DNA of 64,000 bases from Cytobacillus purgationiresistens (lineage in GTDB: Bacteria; Bacillota; Bacilli; Bacillales; Cytobacillaceae). The notes below the pieces were generated by a model, which worked only from the letters and a program-made list of their open reading frames with translations, did no database searches and was not told where the DNA came from. Positions 61,084 through 64,000 of this stretch are shown in pieces; position 1 is the first letter of the stretch, and each line of letters opens with the position of its first letter. A program made the position numbers and the translations under genes. The stretch is from NCBI RefSeq assembly GCF_030813235.1, contig NZ_JAUSUB010000015.1, positions 1 through 64,000 on the forward strand, read 5' to 3'.

Positions 61084-62409
61084 ATGAACAAGTTTTTTAA
61101 AGGACTCACTTTACTTGTTTTAGCAGCTTTTGCAGGTGAGTGTATTGAATTTTTATTGAATATGGTGCTTGCAAGAGAATTAGGTGAACATGGCCTCGGA
61201 ATGTATATGTCGATTTTGCCGACCATTTTTCTCATTGTGCTGCTGGCAAGCTTTGAGATGCCTGTTTCTATTTCAAAGTTTATAGCTGAAAAAGATCAAA
61301 GATATCACTATAGCATGCTTAATCATGTAATTAGATTGACAGTTATTTTTTCTATGATTCTCATTCCAATTGCAGTGATTACTCTTCCGTTTATTACAGT
61401 TTTTAATGAATATCACCCGCTTATGCGCTGGATGGCCATTATCCTCATCCCGATTGTATCATTCTCCTCCATTGCTAGAGGTTTTTTTATGGGAAGGGAA
61501 CAAATGGGCAAGATAGCGACTGCAAATTTCTTGAGAAAGCTCATTCAGCTTTCACTTTTAGTCGCATTATATCATTTTTTTCAGTTCGACACAGGTACGG
61601 CAGTATTTATTGCTATATGTACATTTGTTGGCAGTGAACTCGCCATCTTTGCCTACTTTATCCACATGTTCGTAATCCAATATCAAAAAATGAAAAAAGC
61701 GCCATATGAAAGTTTAAGTGGGATGACCGTATGGAGAAACCTAATGGGCGTATCGATTCCAACTACTGGGTTAAGAATATTTCATGCACTCTCACACGCT
61801 ATTCAGCCTTTCTTAATCAAAGCTGCCCTGTTGAAATCGGGGATATCGGCTGATATAGCCACTGAACATTTTGGAATGATTGCAGGGGTTGCGATGACGA
61901 TTGGTCTATTCCCCGCATTTATTGCCCATTCTTTTATGGTCATGCTTATTCCAACCGTATCAAAGGCATTCGCTGAACATGAGTTAGACCGTTTACAAAA
62001 ACTTCTACAGCAAGTGTTCTTTATCACTTTCATTTACGGGGTTCCTGCTGTTACATTCTTTTATTTCTTCGCAGAACCTTTGACTAGCCGTTTCTTTCAT
62101 TCAACAGACGCTGCAATATATGTCCAATTATTATGGCCATTCTTTCTTTTACATTTCTTTATTATGCCTATGCAAGCCTTTTTAATTGGACTCGGTTTAA
62201 TGAAGGACGCCTTTTATCATTCTGTATGGTCTACCATCATTTCATTTGTTGGTATGTATGTGTTCGGCTCAATGGATTCTCTGCAAATGGGGGGTGTCAT
62301 TATGGGAATCAACCTTGGAGCAGTGCTTCTCACAATGATGCATTATTTAACGATATGTAAAAAGATTGGAGTTTCTCTTATCCTTGTGCCAATCAAAAGA
62401 TTTAATTAA
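61084..62409 (+). CDS. MOP-superfamily flippase (polysaccharide/lipid, SpoVB-like)
   Basis: 441 residues with about 12-14 hydrophobic segments. The N-terminus FKGLTLLVLAAFAGECIEFL with NMVLARELGEHGLGMYMSI is the polysaccharide-synthesis/MATE-like pattern of SpoVB and related flippases; the length is about 70 residues shorter than SpoVB (518). AGGAGAGG precedes the ATG. Would move a lipid-linked sugar or peptidoglycan precursor across the membrane; the ligand is unknown. Single gene. Confidence 0.88.
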   Translation: MNKFFKGLTLLVLAAFAGECIEFLLNMVLARELGEHGLGMYMSILPTIFLIVLLASFEMPVSISKFIAEKDQRYHYSMLNHVIRLTVIFSMILIPIAVITLPFITVFNEYHPLMRWMAIILIPIVSFSSIARGFFMGREQMGKIATANFLRKLIQLSLLVALYHFFQFDTGTAVFIAICTFVGSELAIFAYFIHMFVIQYQKMKKAPYESLSGMTVWRNLMGVSIPTTGLRIFHALSHAIQPFLIKAALLKSGISADIATEHFGMIAGVAMTIGLFPAFIAHSFMVMLIPTVSKAFAEHELDRLQKLLQQVFFITFIYGVPAVTFFYFFAEPLTSRFFHSTDAAIYVQLLWPFFLLHFFIMPMQAFLIGLGLMKDAFYHSVWSTIISFVGMYVFGSMDSLQMGGVIMGINLGAVLLTMMHYLTICKKIGVSLILVPIKRFN

Positions 62410-62510
62410 TAAATGTTGAAAAGTGTAGGGGTAAATTTGATTTCATTCGTCTAATAGGGTGAGAGATTAAAAAGGGGGAAGGGAAATGAGGTTTCCCGCT
62501 CAATAAAAAG

Positions 62511-63032
62511 ATGAATGAATCAATTGAAACTTATTTTGAAGCGTGTGTATGTGAGCATGGACATGCGCTTTTCCGATATATATATTCGTTAGTACACCAT
62601 AAAGAGCTTGCTGAGGATCTTTATCAAGAAGTACTTATTTCCGCTTATCTAGCACTCCCATCATTTAATGAAGAAGCAAAAGTAAAGAATTGGCTATTTA
62701 AAATTGCATTAAATAAATGCAGAGACCATTGGCGGAAGGAAAAGACAGCTAAAAAGTTTTGGGAAGAAAAGGTGCATTTATATACTGATGGTATGTCGAC
62801 AGCCCCTGTCCCAGAGGAGGAGTGCATTCAGAAATGCCATCAAGAGGAGGTTGAGCAGCAGTTGAGTGAGCTGCCTGATATTTATAAGGAGCCTCTGTTT
62901 TTATTTTATTATCATCATCAAACTTTAGTTGAAATCAGCAACGAAGCAAATCTTCCGCTGTCTACCATCAAAACAAGGATGAGGCGGGGGAAGGAAAAGC
63001 TATTACCAAAAGTAAAGCAGATGAGCCTTTAA
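62511..63032 (+). CDS. Orphan ECF sigma factor
   Basis: 173 residues. Region 2 (HALFRYIYSLVHHKELAEDLYQEV, WLFKIALNKCRDHWRKEK) and region 4 (LPDIYKEPLFLFYYHHQTLVEIS, LPLSTIKTRMRRGKEKL) are complete. Unlike the 15.2-kb sigma factor, no anti-sigma gene follows; the next gene is convergent. Cysteines at 11, 13, 68, 104 and 108 (ACVCEHGH, KCRDHW, ECIQKC) are unusual for the family and might give redox or metal sensing. It may equally be regulated by expression only. Confidence 0.9.
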   Translation: MNESIETYFEACVCEHGHALFRYIYSLVHHKELAEDLYQEVLISAYLALPSFNEEAKVKNWLFKIALNKCRDHWRKEKTAKKFWEEKVHLYTDGMSTAPVPEEECIQKCHQEEVEQQLSELPDIYKEPLFLFYYHHQTLVEISNEANLPLSTIKTRMRRGKEKLLPKVKQMSL

Positions 63033-63037
63033 AAAAG

Positions 63038-63068
63038 AATAACCTAAGGGAGACTCCCTTAGGTTATT
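63038..63068. terminator. Bidirectional terminator
   Basis: 14-bp perfect stem AATAACCTAAGGGA / TCCCTTAGGTTATT with a 3-nt loop, shared with the convergent gene. Confidence 0.93.
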
Positions 63069-63327
63069 GCTGTTCTTTTTCATTAAAGTAATTGACTGAA
63101 TATAAGGCACCTTCACTAACCATATTATTATCCCCTGTATCTTGTGGGTGTGGATGCCCTGTTTTCATCATTGTTTCGTCTTGCTTATTATATTTGTATG
63201 GAAGATAGTTTTTAATTTTTGCAGTCAATGTTTGCAAGCGGCTGCGATTGCCTTTGTTTGCTAAAAGTAAAACACTTGTAATCCCAACCCCTGCTAAAAT
63301 ATAAGAGTTTTTTGGACGAGAGTTCAT
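63064..63327 (-). CDS. Uncharacterised small membrane-anchored protein
   Basis: 87 residues. One N-terminal hydrophobic segment (YILAGVGITSVLLLA), a basic patch, then a conserved-looking tail (TGHPHPQDTGDNNMVSEGAL, SVNYFNE) that I have seen as a hallmark of uncharacterised Bacillaceae proteins. AGGAGG lies before the ATG. Function unknown. Confidence 0.8.
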   Translation of the reverse strand: MNSRPKNSYILAGVGITSVLLLANKGNRSRLQTLTAKIKNYLPYKYNKQDETMMKTGHPHPQDTGDNNMVSEGALYSVNYFNEKEQQ

Positions 63328-63498
63328 TTTTGTACTCCTCCTTTTTTCATTTGAAATGATAGGGCTTTTTTAACTTAATAAGTATTTACCCTTTTTGAAA
63401 AATTGAAAACATAGTTTCTATCATTTTGTTTCAATTCACATACTAAACGGGAATCATCTTGATTAGTTACATGAAAAATGAAAGTGAGGGCCATGGAT

Positions 63499-64000
63499 AT
63501 GGAGTGGGCTTTTAATGAGAATAAGTGGAAATGGTTCAAAATAGACGATATGAGTGAAATGAAAATTGATTACGACGAAAGGCATTCGGATGATATAAAA
63601 AAATGGTATCATGATCTTTCACAGCGCGAGACCAATCGTTTAAGAATAAATACAACAAACCACGATAATGAATCAATTAGTGGAACCCTTATTTATCAGC
63701 AAAAATTAGAAGCCCAAAATGAGAATAGAATCCTTCATTTTTTCTTAACGAAAAAATTTCTGATCACCATTAATGCTGAAGTGGAAATTAAAGAACATTT
63801 AGAAATGAGTGTTTTACTAAAAAAGATGGATGTAGCTAATCAAGCAATTGACGGATTTTTTGTCCTTCTTGGAGAGATGCTAAATGAGAGCATTATCAAT
63901 ATTGATAAGTTTGAAATTCGATTAAATGATGTTTTATGGAAAATTAAAAAGAAAAACGGGATTGACAGGCTTGAAGAAATATATAAATTAAGACATGAGT
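63499..64000 (+). CDS. CorA-family metal-ion transporter, N-terminal part (cut by window end)
   Basis: The frame is open from 63493/63499 to the window end (about 167 codons). GTGAGGG upstream fits the ATG at 63499 better than that at 63493. It matches the cytoplasmic N-terminal domain of CorA-type Mg2+/Co2+ channels (helical stalk: ILHFFLTKKFLITINAE, then NQAIDGFFVLLGEML and the KFEIRLNDVLWKIKKKN helix). The transmembrane GMN region would lie beyond 64000. Confidence 0.75.
   Translation, partial: MEWAFNENKWKWFKIDDMSEMKIDYDERHSDDIKKWYHDLSQRETNRLRINTTNHDNESISGTLIYQQKLEAQNENRILHFFLTKKFLITINAEVEIKEHLEMSVLLKKMDVANQAIDGFFVLLGEMLNESIINIDKFEIRLNDVLWKIKKKNGIDRLEEIYKLRHE

Overview
The window comes from a low-GC Gram-positive spore-former of the Bacillaceae. 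Supporting evidence: strong AGGAGG-type ribosome sites, frequent TTG/GTG starts, intrinsic terminators after most transcription units, a KinB-type sporulation kinase, a complete lia cell-envelope stress operon, and relatives of Bacillus subtilis YfmL, YhfW, YoaI, YoaR and KatE. Intergenic repeats of the kind scattered through Bacillaceae genomes are also present. I cannot name the species. There is no rRNA, tRNA, CRISPR array, prophage or intact insertion sequence; the only mobile DNA is a short IS110-type transposase tail.

Layout. 0-3.6 kb: a ten-copy 52-bp tandem array, an rRNA methyltransferase and a membrane protein. 3.7-8.4 kb: an overlapping operon (GntR regulator, GlcD-like and GlcF-like oxidase subunits, L-2-hydroxyglutarate oxidase) behind a palindromic operator. 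8.5-14.1 kb: a secreted DUF3888 protein, a TetR/DUF4188 pair with two matching operators, a Nudix / Clp-N-GNAT / VOC cluster and a KinB-like kinase. 14.2-15.0 kb: 183-bp repeats. 15.1-22.7 kb: an ECF sigma factor with its anti-sigma partner, and a two-component system next to a three-gene ABC exporter resembling the linearmycin-resistance locus. 22.7-29.7 kb: a large catalase behind a SigB-type promoter, an HTH/MFS pair, an exonuclease and a ketopantoate reductase-like enzyme.

29.8-34.3 kb: a LytS/LytTR system next to a CstA-family transporter, probably for pyruvate. 34.3-45.7 kb: a CC-motif small protein, cold-shock protein, methionine aminopeptidase, subtilisin-like protease, transporters and a DEAD-box helicase, interrupted at 40.2-41.1 kb by a gene-poor stretch of repeat and IS relics. 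45.7-52.5 kb: more repeats, a Rieske oxidoreductase, a trans-sulfuration enzyme with a possible attenuator, and an HpaB-type monooxygenase. 52.5-58.1 kb: a previously uncalled 47-aa membrane protein, RraA, and a VanW protein divergent from liaIH-liaFSR (no liaG). 58.2-60.4 kb: an ABC-F ATPase behind a leader holding a 41-codon ORF and two tandem terminators. 60.5-64 kb: a frameshifted membrane gene, a flippase, an orphan ECF sigma factor and the start of a CorA-type transporter.

The strongest candidates for new biology are the ABC-F leader (probable ribosome-sensing attenuation), the 2-hydroxyacid oxidase operon, the Clp-N-GNAT fusion and the divergent VanW/lia promoter region. These are inferences from sequence only.
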